The position numbers and the translations under genes were made by a program. The notes under the pieces are model-generated. The model worked only from the letters and a program-made list of their open reading frames with translations, was not told the DNA's origin and searched no databases. A stretch of DNA of 7,061 nucleotides from Candidatus Cloacimonadota bacterium (GTDB lineage Bacteria; Cloacimonadota; Cloacimonadia; Cloacimonadales; Cloacimonadaceae), in NCBI GenBank assembly GCA_028681035.1, contig JAQUJJ010000166.1, forward strand, positions 1 through 7,061, read 5' to 3'. This document shows, piece by piece, positions 1 to 5,929 of this stretch. Numbering within the stretch: position 1 is the stretch's first letter; the number at the start of each line of letters is the position of its first letter.

Positions 1-362
1 ATTTTCTGTAATCTTTCCAGATCATGTTTATCCCCTTTCCGGATTACGATAATGGACTTATCGTAGATGGGCTTTGGGGTATTTCCCATACTGATCACGT
101 CTATGTTTTTATCCTTTAACGCAGCCGAAAAATCTGTGGCCAATTGATCATAACCACACCCATTCAAGATCACTACCTTGATGGCCGGCAGTTGGTCCTC
201 ACCATAGACAGGGCTATCAGCTATTTCTTCACCCTTGCGAAAAACGGTAAAATACAGGATCAGAGCAAGCACTATCGCTATTACGGTGAAGATTAACCAT
301 GCTTTTGAATGCCACTTTTTATCAGGTGGCTTTGTTGTCAAATCCAACTGTTCATTCAGCAC
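1..362 (-). CDS. Membrane-anchored LytR_C-domain protein, 3' end cut off by the window
   Basis: I translated this frame by hand; 120 codons are visible before the window edge. The proposed start is GTG at 362-360, with GAGG at 373-376 ten bases upstream; a stop (TGA) lies six codons before that GTG, so the start cannot be far upstream. CTG at 359 or TTG at 347 are alternatives. The protein has a short charged cytoplasmic N-terminus (residues 1-21, rich in Lys and Asp), one hydrophobic helix (about 22-41), a linker, and then an extracytoplasmic segment from about residue 60. That segment begins IKVVILNGCG and continues with an amphipathic helix and a further strand (SIIVIRKG), the pattern of the LytR_C (LytR/CpsA/Psr C-terminal) domain. 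No LCP catalytic domain sits between helix and LytR_C domain. It overlaps the upstream HIT gene by 11 bases. The role is unknown; an envelope function is inferred from the domain and topology only. Confidence 0.75.
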   Translation of the reverse strand, partial: MLNEQLDLTTKPPDKKWHSKAWLIFTVIAIVLALILYFTVFRKGEEIADSPVYGEDQLPAIKVVILNGCGYDQLATDFSAALKDKNIDVISMGNTPKPIYDKSIIVIRKGDKHDLERLQK

Positions 363-855
363 TGGAAATCTGCCTCAAAATCTCTTGTTTTAGTCTTTTA
401 TAGCTGGTCTCAAAGGCCTCTGGGATTACCCTTTCTCCGCCCACCACACTCATAAAATTGCTATCGCCATTCCAGCGCGGCACCATGTGGATATGCAGAT
501 GTTCGGCGATTCCGGCACCCGCGGCAGAGCCCAGGTTCAGCCCAATATTGATGCCTTCGCAGTGGTAAGCTTCGTGGTAGGTCTTTTCACACACCCGGAT
601 CAAGTCACAGGCTTCCTGCCAGGTTTCGGGGGGTAGATCATTGATCCTGCTCTCGTGAGCATAGGGCACGATCATCAAATGGCCGTTGTTGTAAGGATAG
701 CGGTTCAGCATTATATAAGAGGCTTTGCCGCGGTATAAGATGAGATTATCCTCGTCATGCGTGTGATCGCGAGCGCGGCACATCACGCAATCATCAGGCC
801 TTTCACCCATTATGTAGTCTATGCGCCAGGGTGAATACAGGTATTTTTTACTCAT
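352..855 (-). CDS. HIT-family nucleotide hydrolase/transferase
   Basis: A 167-residue protein of the histidine-triad superfamily. The triad is HLHIHMV at residues 119-125 (His119, His121, His123), with the middle-strand His expected to be the nucleophile that attacks the alpha-phosphate of a nucleotide substrate. The N-terminal 'YSPWRIDYI' and the following CVMC pair (Cys23, Cys26) are typical of the longer bacterial HIT proteins related to Ap4A phosphorylase, where the Cys pair usually helps bind zinc. NRYPYNNGHLMIVPYAHE (51-68) is the conserved nucleotide-pocket strand region. The substrate cannot be read from sequence; dinucleoside polyphosphates or AMP-linked compounds are usual for the family. 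The ATG overlaps the 3' end of the glmU-like gene by 8 bases and the Shine-Dalgarno is poorly spaced (AAGGG only 2 bases upstream), so translation is probably coupled to the upstream gene. Confidence 0.93.
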   Translation of the reverse strand: MSKKYLYSPWRIDYIMGERPDDCVMCRARDHTHDEDNLILYRGKASYIMLNRYPYNNGHLMIVPYAHESRINDLPPETWQEACDLIRVCEKTYHEAYHCEGINIGLNLGSAAGAGIAEHLHIHMVPRWNGDSNFMSVVGGERVIPEAFETSYKRLKQEILRQISSAE

Positions 856-1876
856 GACCCTTGTCTTTGATTACCTTGGAGCCAAACTCCAGGGTTTCGT
901 ACTCTTTGATCAAACTATCGACCACGATATTGTGTCCCAAGAGAATGCTATTCTTTGAGACCACTGCATTTTCGAGATAGCAATTTGGCCCCAGTATTAC
1001 GTCGCTACCCAGGGTGGTATTGCCCTTCAGCACACAGCCCTGGCCGATTTCCACCTCTGTCGCTATTTCCACATCATCAGCGATGTAGATCGTGGCAGGA
1101 TTGTGCATCATGACTCCGTTATTGAGCCATTTTTTGCGGATTTCATCTACATAGATGTTTTCCAATTCGGCGAGCTGCTCCTGGGAGTTTACCCCGGATA
1201 CCTCCATCAGGTTTTCCAGGATCACGTTTTCCACTTTCTCACCCTCTTTATAGAGGATGGACAGGGTATCTGTAAGATAGTATTCCTTTTGCTCGTTGTG
1301 GTTGGTAGTCTTATCCAAGGCCTTAAAAAGCTTATCGGCTTGATAGCAGTAGATGCCGGTATTCCATTCCTGGATTTTGCGCTCTTCGTCACTGGCATCT
1401 TTGTATTCCACGATGCCTTTGATCTGGCCTTTTTCGTCGCGCAGCATGCGGCCATATCTGCCTGCGTCCTCTAAGATAGCGGTAAGAACTGTAACAGCTG
1501 CGCCCGAGCTTTGATGTTTGGCATAGAGCGCACGCACAGTTTCGCTGGTGAGCAGAGGTACATCGCCACAGAGGATCAGGATATCGCCTTTAAAGTCTTT
1601 TAGAGCCGGGGCTGCCATTTGCACGGCGTGTCCGGTTCCCAATTGTTCAGTTTGCTCTACAAAGGTCAGTCTTTCATTGTATTTCAGAGCGGCGGTCACG
1701 GTCTCTTTTTTCCAGCCCACCACCACGGCTATCTTGGTGCAATTGAGCTTTAGGGCGGTATTTACCACGCGTTGGACCATTGCTTTGTCCGCAAGCGGGA
1801 ATGTTACTTTGGCACGGTGTGATTTCATGCGGGTGCCTTTTCCGGCAGCCAGCACTATTGCTGCAAGTGGCTTCAT
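848..1876 (-). CDS. glmU: GlmU-like uridylyltransferase, alternative product from an internal start; acetyltransferase part missing
   Basis: From ATG 1876 the frame encodes 342 residues. The nucleotidyltransferase domain has the GlmU hallmarks: LAAGKGTRMK (9-18), Lys23, EQLGTGHAV (77-85), CGDVPLL (103-109, Asp105 matching the metal-binding Asp of the family), YGRMLRD, NTGIY, and GVN (about 228-230, Asn230, the second metal ligand). It should make UDP-GlcNAc from GlcNAc-1-phosphate and UTP in the cytoplasm, feeding peptidoglycan and surface glycans. From about residue 259 there are some eight or nine hexapeptide repeats (IADDVE, IATEVE, IGQGCV and so on) and then a short tail. Full-length bifunctional GlmU is about 450-460 residues; the C-terminal helix coils holding the acetyl-CoA site and catalytic His are absent. 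The 'MKPLAAIVLAAG' beginning looks like a native GlmU N-terminus, and GGAGG lies 6 bases upstream, so this start is plausible whether or not the fusion is also made. Confidence 0.8.
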   Translation of the reverse strand: MKPLAAIVLAAGKGTRMKSHRAKVTFPLADKAMVQRVVNTALKLNCTKIAVVVGWKKETVTAALKYNERLTFVEQTEQLGTGHAVQMAAPALKDFKGDILILCGDVPLLTSETVRALYAKHQSSGAAVTVLTAILEDAGRYGRMLRDEKGQIKGIVEYKDASDEERKIQEWNTGIYCYQADKLFKALDKTTNHNEQKEYYLTDTLSILYKEGEKVENVILENLMEVSGVNSQEQLAELENIYVDEIRKKWLNNGVMMHNPATIYIADDVEIATEVEIGQGCVLKGNTTLGSDVILGPNCYLENAVVSKNSILLGHNIVVDSLIKEYETLEFGSKVIKDKGHE

Positions 1877-2362
1877 GTCTTTCCTCCGGTGAGCTTTAAG
1901 CTCTTGCTTTAGCTCAGATATCGTTTTATTTAGTTTAGGATGCAACGCATCTGGCGCGATTTCACAAAGGAGCTCCAGTGTGAAGGCTCGGTTGTGCATA
2001 TCGTAATGCGGCACAGTCAGATTCTGGGTTTCAATGATCATATCTTGGATCAAAAGAATGTCTATATCTATGATGCGCGGCCCCCATATTTGCCCGCGCT
2101 GGCGTCCCATCTCTGCTTCGATCTTCAGCAGGCTGGCCATCACGGTTTGGGGATCAAGCGTGCTTTCCAGCTTCAACACCTGGTTGTAAAAATCATCCTG
2201 ATCCTCATTGCCATAGGGCTTGGTGCGTTTGAGGCTGGATTTGTCCAATACTCTTAGCTCCGGAAGCGCAGCAATATGCTGCAGGGCAAGCTTGAGCTGC
2301 CTGGCGGGATCATTCATGTTTGATCCCAAAAGCAAGTAATAGATCAGTGCCGGCGCCTGCAT
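848..2362 (-). CDS. folK-glmU: Continuous frame: FolK (HPPK) followed in frame by a GlmU-like uridylyltransferase
   Basis: A 504-residue frame from ATG 2362. Residues 1 to about 155 are 6-hydroxymethyl-7,8-dihydropterin pyrophosphokinase, which transfers pyrophosphate from ATP to the pterin ahead of FolP in folate synthesis. Support: LLLGSN (10-15), TKPYGNEDQDDFYNQV (47-62), the Mg-binding DID within WGPRIIDIDIL (93-103; Asp99, Asp101) and PHYDMHNRAFTLE (118-130). Residues 163-504 are a GlmU-type nucleotidyltransferase, described in its own entry. Nothing but a short charged tail (KAHRRKD) separates them, and there is no stop codon. The start was chosen because residue 1 is 6-7 residues before the first HPPK strand and a further 20 codons upstream only read through folB. 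It overlaps folB by 19 bases. Either a real fusion or two genes whose frames happen to be continuous: a strong ribosome binding site precedes codon 163. As seen, folK has no stop codon of its own. Confidence 0.85.
   Translation of the reverse strand: MQAPALIYYLLLGSNMNDPARQLKLALQHIAALPELRVLDKSSLKRTKPYGNEDQDDFYNQVLKLESTLDPQTVMASLLKIEAEMGRQRGQIWGPRIIDIDILLIQDMIIETQNLTVPHYDMHNRAFTLELLCEIAPDALHPKLNKTISELKQELKAHRRKDMKPLAAIVLAAGKGTRMKSHRAKVTFPLADKAMVQRVVNTALKLNCTKIAVVVGWKKETVTAALKYNERLTFVEQTEQLGTGHAVQMAAPALKDFKGDILILCGDVPLLTSETVRALYAKHQSSGAAVTVLTAILEDAGRYGRMLRDEKGQIKGIVEYKDASDEERKIQEWNTGIYCYQADKLFKALDKTTNHNEQKEYYLTDTLSILYKEGEKVENVILENLMEVSGVNSQEQLAELENIYVDEIRKKWLNNGVMMHNPATIYIADDVEIATEVEIGQGCVLKGNTTLGSDVILGPNCYLENAVVSKNSILLGHNIVVDSLIKEYETLEFGSKVIKDKGHE
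1883..1887 (-). promoter_or_regulatory. Internal Shine-Dalgarno site for the glmU-like coding region
   Basis: On the minus strand the sequence reads CGGAGGAAAGACATG: a full GGAGG six bases before ATG 1876. It is the best ribosome binding site in the window and lies inside the folK-glmU frame, where it encodes only RRKD. This supports separate initiation of the glmU-like protein. Confidence 0.7.
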
Positions 2363-2703
2363 ATCTCTACTTCCACACTCTTCAGGCTGCCCTGTATAGG
2401 CACGGAAGGCTTTTGGATGCATATCTTTAGCTTTGTAAGCAGGGCAAAATCCTGAATCAATTGATCGGCAATGGTATTGGCGCAGCTTTCCAGCAATTGA
2501 AATTGCTTGCTTTCCATGATCTCACGGATCACGGCATAGACCTTGGTGTAATCTACAGTGTCTTCCAGATTACGAATTGCGCTATCCAGATCATCGTCTG
2601 TATAAAGGGTGGCGGATACCACAAAGCGCTGTCCCAGACTGCGTTCTTCCACGTGAACTCCGTGAAATCCATAGAACACCATCTCATTCAAACTTATCTT
2701 CAC
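2344..2703 (-). CDS. folB: Dihydroneopterin aldolase
   Basis: FolB cleaves 7,8-dihydroneopterin to 6-hydroxymethyl-7,8-dihydropterin and glycolaldehyde; the product is the substrate of FolK encoded next. With the GTG start at 2703 the protein is 119 residues, the usual family length, beginning KISLNEMVFYGFHGV. Active-site residues fall where expected relative to the S. aureus enzyme (Glu22, Tyr54, Glu74, Lys100): Glu20 in HVEERSLGQRF, Tyr52 in VDYTKVY, Glu72 in QLLESCAN and Lys98 in IQKPSVPI. An ATG at 2742 would add 13 residues (MESEIPNRDCEEI) that overlap the end of rseC and have no FolB character. GTG 2703 has GAGG five bases upstream and forms a GTGA overlap with the rseC stop, so coupling is likely. 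It overlaps folK by 19 bases. folE and folP are not in the window. Confidence 0.95.
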   Translation of the reverse strand: MKISLNEMVFYGFHGVHVEERSLGQRFVVSATLYTDDDLDSAIRNLEDTVDYTKVYAVIREIMESKQFQLLESCANTIADQLIQDFALLTKLKICIQKPSVPIQGSLKSVEVEICRRRH

Positions 2704-3119
2704 AATTTCCTCACAATCTCGATTTGGAATCTCTGATTCCATTTCTTATCAAAGCATCTGATAATGAAAAAGCTAAGCCCCATTGCCAAAAAAGCAAGGA
2801 TTATGCTCGGCAATTCCGCCAGAAACTGGTTTGCCAGCAGGAAGCCCAACATCAGAAAGAGCACGGGCAGACCAAAGACCAAAAGGCTGGCCAGCACCCT
2901 GCCTTCTGCGGATACGTTCAGCTCCACTTCATCTCCCACCACCAGGGGAATCTGGGTGGGGATCTGAAACACGGCGGGAGTGTTTTTGGAAAAGCAGATG
3001 CCATGCAGGCTACAGCTATTGCAGCCTCCACCGCGCACGATTTCCACGCTTGCGATGCCATTGGCAAAAGCGGTGACCATCCCCTTGTCTTGAATTTCTT
3101 GGGTCTCTTCGTCTGGCAT
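2700..3119 (-). CDS. rseC: RseC/MucC-family membrane protein
   Basis: A 139-residue protein with the RseC layout: a soluble N-terminal part with a Cys cluster GGCNSCSLHGIC (Cys33, Cys36, Cys42), a small beta-rich segment (about 50-72, VGDEVELNVS), then two membrane helices (about 75-98 and 104-121) with a short hydrophilic break, and a basic C-terminal tail. In Proteobacteria RseC modulates sigma-E/RseA signalling or belongs to the reducing system for SoxR, and homologues elsewhere often sit next to rnf genes; neither context is present here. The Cys cluster suggests a metal or redox function, which is inferred. The ATG at 3119 is preceded by AAGGGG at good spacing (5 bases), with 2 bases between the genes. 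It shares a 4-base overlap with folB. The gene symbol reflects family membership, not a proven role. Confidence 0.88.
   Translation of the reverse strand: MPDEETQEIQDKGMVTAFANGIASVEIVRGGGCNSCSLHGICFSKNTPAVFQIPTQIPLVVGDEVELNVSAEGRVLASLLVFGLPVLFLMLGFLLANQFLAELPSIILAFLAMGLSFFIIRCFDKKWNQRFQIEIVRKL
2709..2712 (-). promoter_or_regulatory. Shine-Dalgarno site that decides the folB start
   Basis: GAGG on the minus strand, followed by AAATT and then GTG 2703. The spacing fits initiation at this GTG and not at the ATG 39 bases further upstream, in agreement with the FolB family N-terminus. Confidence 0.65.
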
Positions 3120-3121
3120 AC

Positions 3122-3598
3122 TTACCCCTTAAGTCTCTCTAAGATACCGGTAGTGGATAAACCTTCCACAAAGTTCAAAGACAGCACTTTGCCGCCTCTC
3201 TCCAACACGAGATCAGAGCCCACGATCTGATGGGTCTGCCAGTCTCCACCTTTCACCAGGATGTCCGGCTCCACTTCTTTGATCAGTGCAAGAGGCGTAT
3301 TTTGCTCAAAAATAACCACGTAATCTACAAAACTGAATGCCGCCAAAACCAGCGCCCGGTCTTGCTGAGTATTTATGGGACGGCCATCTCCCTTAAGACG
3401 CTTTACCGAGGCATCACTATTGAGCCCTACGATCAGGATGTCTCCCAATGCCTTAGCCTGGGATAAATAAGCAACATGTCCGGCATGGATGATGTCAAAA
3501 CAGCCATTGGTAAAAACGATCTGCTGGCCAGACAAGTGCAAATCTTCGCTTATATCCGCTATCTCAATGCCGGGGACGATCTTATCTATGAGTTTCAT
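3122..3598 (-). CDS. rfaE2: D-glycero-beta-D-manno-heptose 1-phosphate adenylyltransferase
   Basis: A 158-residue nucleotidyltransferase corresponding to the C-terminal half of E. coli HldE. It joins heptose-1-phosphate with ATP to give ADP-D-glycero-D-manno-heptose, the donor for LPS inner core or other heptosylated glycans. Evidence: [18 protein letters not shown] (28-45) with the cytidylyltransferase-type HxGH signature (His38, His41), the GLNSD strand end (58-62), LVKGGDW (114-120) and the C-terminal [11 protein letters not shown] (146-156), which together distinguish RfaE2 from other small cytidylyltransferases such as TagD. The frame overlaps rfaE1 by 17 bases; the nearest purine-rich site (AGGAG) is about 13 bases before ATG 3598, so coupling to rfaE1 is likely. 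The phosphatase GmhB needed between the two RfaE steps, and the isomerase GmhA, are not in the window. Confidence 0.95.
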   Translation of the reverse strand: MKLIDKIVPGIEIADISEDLHLSGQQIVFTNGCFDIIHAGHVAYLSQAKALGDILIVGLNSDASVKRLKGDGRPINTQQDRALVLAAFSFVDYVVIFEQNTPLALIKEVEPDILVKGGDWQTHQIVGSDLVLERGGKVLSLNFVEGLSTTGILERLKG

Positions 3599-4550
3599 AG
3601 CTTGCTAAGATCTCCTGACTGTTTGCAGTTGCCGTGCCCAATTTTCCGCAAACCACGGCTGCGGCATGATTGGCAAAGGCTGCCGCTTGTTTGATTTCCG
3701 CTCCAGTGCTATAGGCCAGAGCGAGGGCGCTGATCACCGTGTCCCCGGCTCCGGAGACGTCATACACCTCACGGGCAAAGGTGGGCAGATGCAAGGCGAT
3801 AGAGTCTTTGCTGAAGATGTACATGCCCTTGGCTCCATGGGTCACTACCAGATATTTGCATTTTAAGAGCTCGAGGCTCTTTGCTGCTCCGGCAAAAAAG
3901 TCCTCTTCGCTTTCAAACTTGACGCCCAGATTGTTCTGCAGCTCCAGATAGTTGGGCTTAAAAATATCGACTTCCTGATAGGCGAAGAAGTTCTTTTGTT
4001 TGGGATCCACCGCCACGGGCACCTGGTGTGCTTTGCAAAGCTTCAAGGTTTCATCGATCAGTCTTTCACTCATCAGGCCCTTGTTATAGTCTTCGATGAT
4101 CATGAGGTCAGCAGTTTTAATCTGCGCTGCGATTTTACCTAAGATCTCATTTTCTGTATCAATTGAAATCCAGGAGCTATCTTCGATATCGATCCTTACG
4201 ATCTGCTGGTTTACCGCCAGAATGCGGGTTTTAATAGTAGTCTTACGCCCTTTCTCTGGGATCAGGCCTTCGACATCCAATTTATTTTGTCTAAAGAGTT
4301 TGCGCATTGTTTTGGCATTGGGTCCATTGCCCACCACACCGATGGGATAGGCCTGTGCGCCCAAAGCAGCGAGGTTTAGTGCCACATTTGCCGCGCCGCC
4401 CAAGCGGTATTCTTCTTTGTCGATAGCGATGATGGGAACCGGCGCTTCGGGGGAGATGCGATCCACCTTGCCCCATTGATAGCTGTCCAACATCATATCG
4501 CCCAAGACGATAACCTTTTTTCTCCAGATCTTCTTGATCAGCTCTTTCAT
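3582..4550 (-). CDS. rfaE1: D-glycero-beta-D-manno-heptose-7-phosphate kinase
   Basis: A 322-residue PfkB-family sugar kinase corresponding to the N-terminal half of HldE; it phosphorylates heptose-7-phosphate at C1 to give the 1,7-bisphosphate. Evidence: [21 protein letters not shown] (15-35) is the RfaE1 N-terminal pattern, [16 protein letters not shown] (49-64) is PfkB signature 1, KPNYLEL (198-204) is a conserved kinase strand, and [16 protein letters not shown] (264-279) is PfkB signature 2 with catalytic Asp270 and the anion-hole GAGD. The length fits a stand-alone kinase. ATG 4550 has GGAG seven bases upstream and lies 2 bases after the purF stop. A generic carbohydrate kinase is the alternative, but the adjoining rfaE2 makes the heptose assignment firm. 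Confidence 0.95.
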   Translation of the reverse strand: MKELIKKIWRKKVIVLGDMMLDSYQWGKVDRISPEAPVPIIAIDKEEYRLGGAANVALNLAALGAQAYPIGVVGNGPNAKTMRKLFRQNKLDVEGLIPEKGRKTTIKTRILAVNQQIVRIDIEDSSWISIDTENEILGKIAAQIKTADLMIIEDYNKGLMSERLIDETLKLCKAHQVPVAVDPKQKNFFAYQEVDIFKPNYLELQNNLGVKFESEEDFFAGAAKSLELLKCKYLVVTHGAKGMYIFSKDSIALHLPTFAREVYDVSGAGDTVISALALAYSTGAEIKQAAAFANHAAAVVCGKLGTATANSQEILASYETHR

Positions 4551-4552
4551 CT

Positions 4553-5929
4553 TTAGTCTCCAGCCACGCCCAAGGGATAATCTCCATTGAAGCAGGCATA
4601 ACAGTAATCTTCCGGCTTTTGCACGCAGGTGCGCAAGTCGTTTATCTCCAAGAATTTCAGGCTATCCACTCCGGTGCGCTGGCGAATCTGCTCCAGATCG
4701 AATCTATTGGCGATCAATTCCTCTTTGGAGGGAGTATCAATGCCATAATAGCAGCTGTATTTCACCTGGGGACTGCCGATGCGCAGATGCACCTCTTTTA
4801 CCCCGGCATGCTTGATCAATTCCACTATCTTACGGATCGTGGTTCCGCGCACAATGCTGTCATCGATCAGCACCACGCTCTTGTCTTTGAAGAAATTTGG
4901 CAGCAGGTTAAATTTTTGGCGCACGCTTTCATCGCGAATAGTCTGTTCCGGTTTGATGAAGGTGCGGCCGATGTAGTGATTGCGGATCAGTCCCAGAGAA
5001 AGGGGGATTTTAGCTTCATTGCTATAGCCCAAACCGATGAAATTTGCAGAGTCCGGCACAGGTACCACATAATCGGCTTTCAGGCCATGATCGGCCCTGG
5101 CCAGAGCAGCGCCCAAAGCCTCTCTTACCCGGAATACATCCTCGCCAAAGTGATAGCTATCCGGTCGCGAGAAATAGATCTGTTCAAAGATACAATGCCG
5201 TGGATTGGGCACACTGCGATACAGAGCGGGATCGTTTTCGATCACCCGGATGCCTTCATCGCTCACTTTGATGATGCCTGCCGAGGGGATTTCCTGCCGG
5301 TCAGTGGCTTCCAGAGTATCCAGGGTGCAGCTTTCGGAGGCCACCACCACAGTCCCGTCCTGCATTTTTCCCCAGACCATGGGGCGGATGCTGTGCGGAT
5401 CCCGGAACATATACAGCGCGTCCCGGGTGCAGAGCACTGTGGAATACGCGCCTTTGATATCGCGCATCATGTGGCGAATGGCTTCGATGATGCCATCTCC
5501 CTGGCGCATCACCTGATAGGCGATGTATTTCACCAAGAGTTCACCATCGTTATCGCTTTTGAAATAAACATTATGATCTTCCAAAAAGCGGCGCATCGCG
5601 TGATAATTAACGATATCACCATTGGAAGCCAGAGCGTAGGTAGGTCCGGCCAAAGTCTCCACCAAATGTGGCTGGGTATTGAACTCGGTGGCAGAGCCTT
5701 TGGTGGGATAGCGTACATGCCCGATGGCTATACTCCCAGGTAGCTGGTCCAGCTCTGATTCTGTAAATACCTCTTTAATCAAGCCCATCTTTTTGCGCAG
5801 ACGGATCACCTTGCCATCAGAGACCGCCATCCCACAGCTTTCCTGCCCCCTGTGTTGGATCGCAAATAGCCCCAAAGACGTCAGCCTGGCGGCATTGGGG
5901 TTACCGAATACACCAAATATTCCGCACAT
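4553..5929 (-). CDS. purF: Amidophosphoribosyltransferase (glutamine PRPP amidotransferase)
   Basis: Makes 5-phosphoribosylamine from PRPP and glutamine, the first step of purine synthesis, in the cytoplasm. It is 458 residues, close to mature B. subtilis PurF. It starts MCGIFGVFG, so Cys2 becomes the N-terminal nucleophile after Met removal and no propeptide is present. The glutaminase domain (2 to about 235) includes QHRGQES (25-31), GHVRYPTKGS (70-79; Arg73 region) and SNGDIVNY (102-109). The phosphoribosyltransferase domain carries the PRPP loop VVLIDDSIVRGTT (352-364). Cys246 (CIFE), Cys393 (CYYGID), and Cys443 and Cys446 (YCYACFNGDYP) match the four ligands of the 4Fe-4S cluster of the Bacillus-type enzyme. 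The glutaminase has SNGD and SDNDGE where better known enzymes have HNGN and SDTE. AAGGA lies 8 bases upstream of the ATG. It overlaps plsY by 1 base (TGATG). No other pur gene is in view. Confidence 0.97.
   Translation of the reverse strand: MCGIFGVFGNPNAARLTSLGLFAIQHRGQESCGMAVSDGKVIRLRKKMGLIKEVFTESELDQLPGSIAIGHVRYPTKGSATEFNTQPHLVETLAGPTYALASNGDIVNYHAMRRFLEDHNVYFKSDNDGELLVKYIAYQVMRQGDGIIEAIRHMMRDIKGAYSTVLCTRDALYMFRDPHSIRPMVWGKMQDGTVVVASESCTLDTLEATDRQEIPSAGIIKVSDEGIRVIENDPALYRSVPNPRHCIFEQIYFSRPDSYHFGEDVFRVREALGAALARADHGLKADYVVPVPDSANFIGLGYSNEAKIPLSLGLIRNHYIGRTFIKPEQTIRDESVRQKFNLLPNFFKDKSVVLIDDSIVRGTTIRKIVELIKHAGVKEVHLRIGSPQVKYSCYYGIDTPSKEELIANRFDLEQIRQRTGVDSLKFLEINDLRTCVQKPEDYCYACFNGDYPLGVAGD

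Noticed and set aside
1103..1474. A 123-codon plus-strand frame rich in Phe and Val that looks like a membrane protein
   Set aside because: It is antisense to the GlmU-like coding region, whose motifs are conserved here; the hydrophobicity arises from reading Glu and Lys codons in reverse.
2363..2422. A 20-residue N-terminal extension of FolK from ATG 2422
   Set aside because: These codons read through the folB 3' end in another frame, have no HPPK similarity, and ATG 2362 places the start at the normal distance from the LLLGSN strand.
2577..3230. A 217-codon plus-strand open frame across folB, rseC and rfaE2
   Set aside because: It crosses three convincing minus-strand genes and their boundaries and shows no domain; it is a shadow frame.
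4291..4599. A 102-codon minus-strand frame across the purF-rfaE1 junction
   Set aside because: It is an out-of-frame reading of rfaE1 and the purF end with no recognisable features.
4619..5743. A 374-codon open frame on the plus strand opposite purF
   Set aside because: It lies entirely antisense to a fully recognisable PurF, has no recognisable domain, and its His/Ile-rich composition is what the reverse complement of PurF codons gives.
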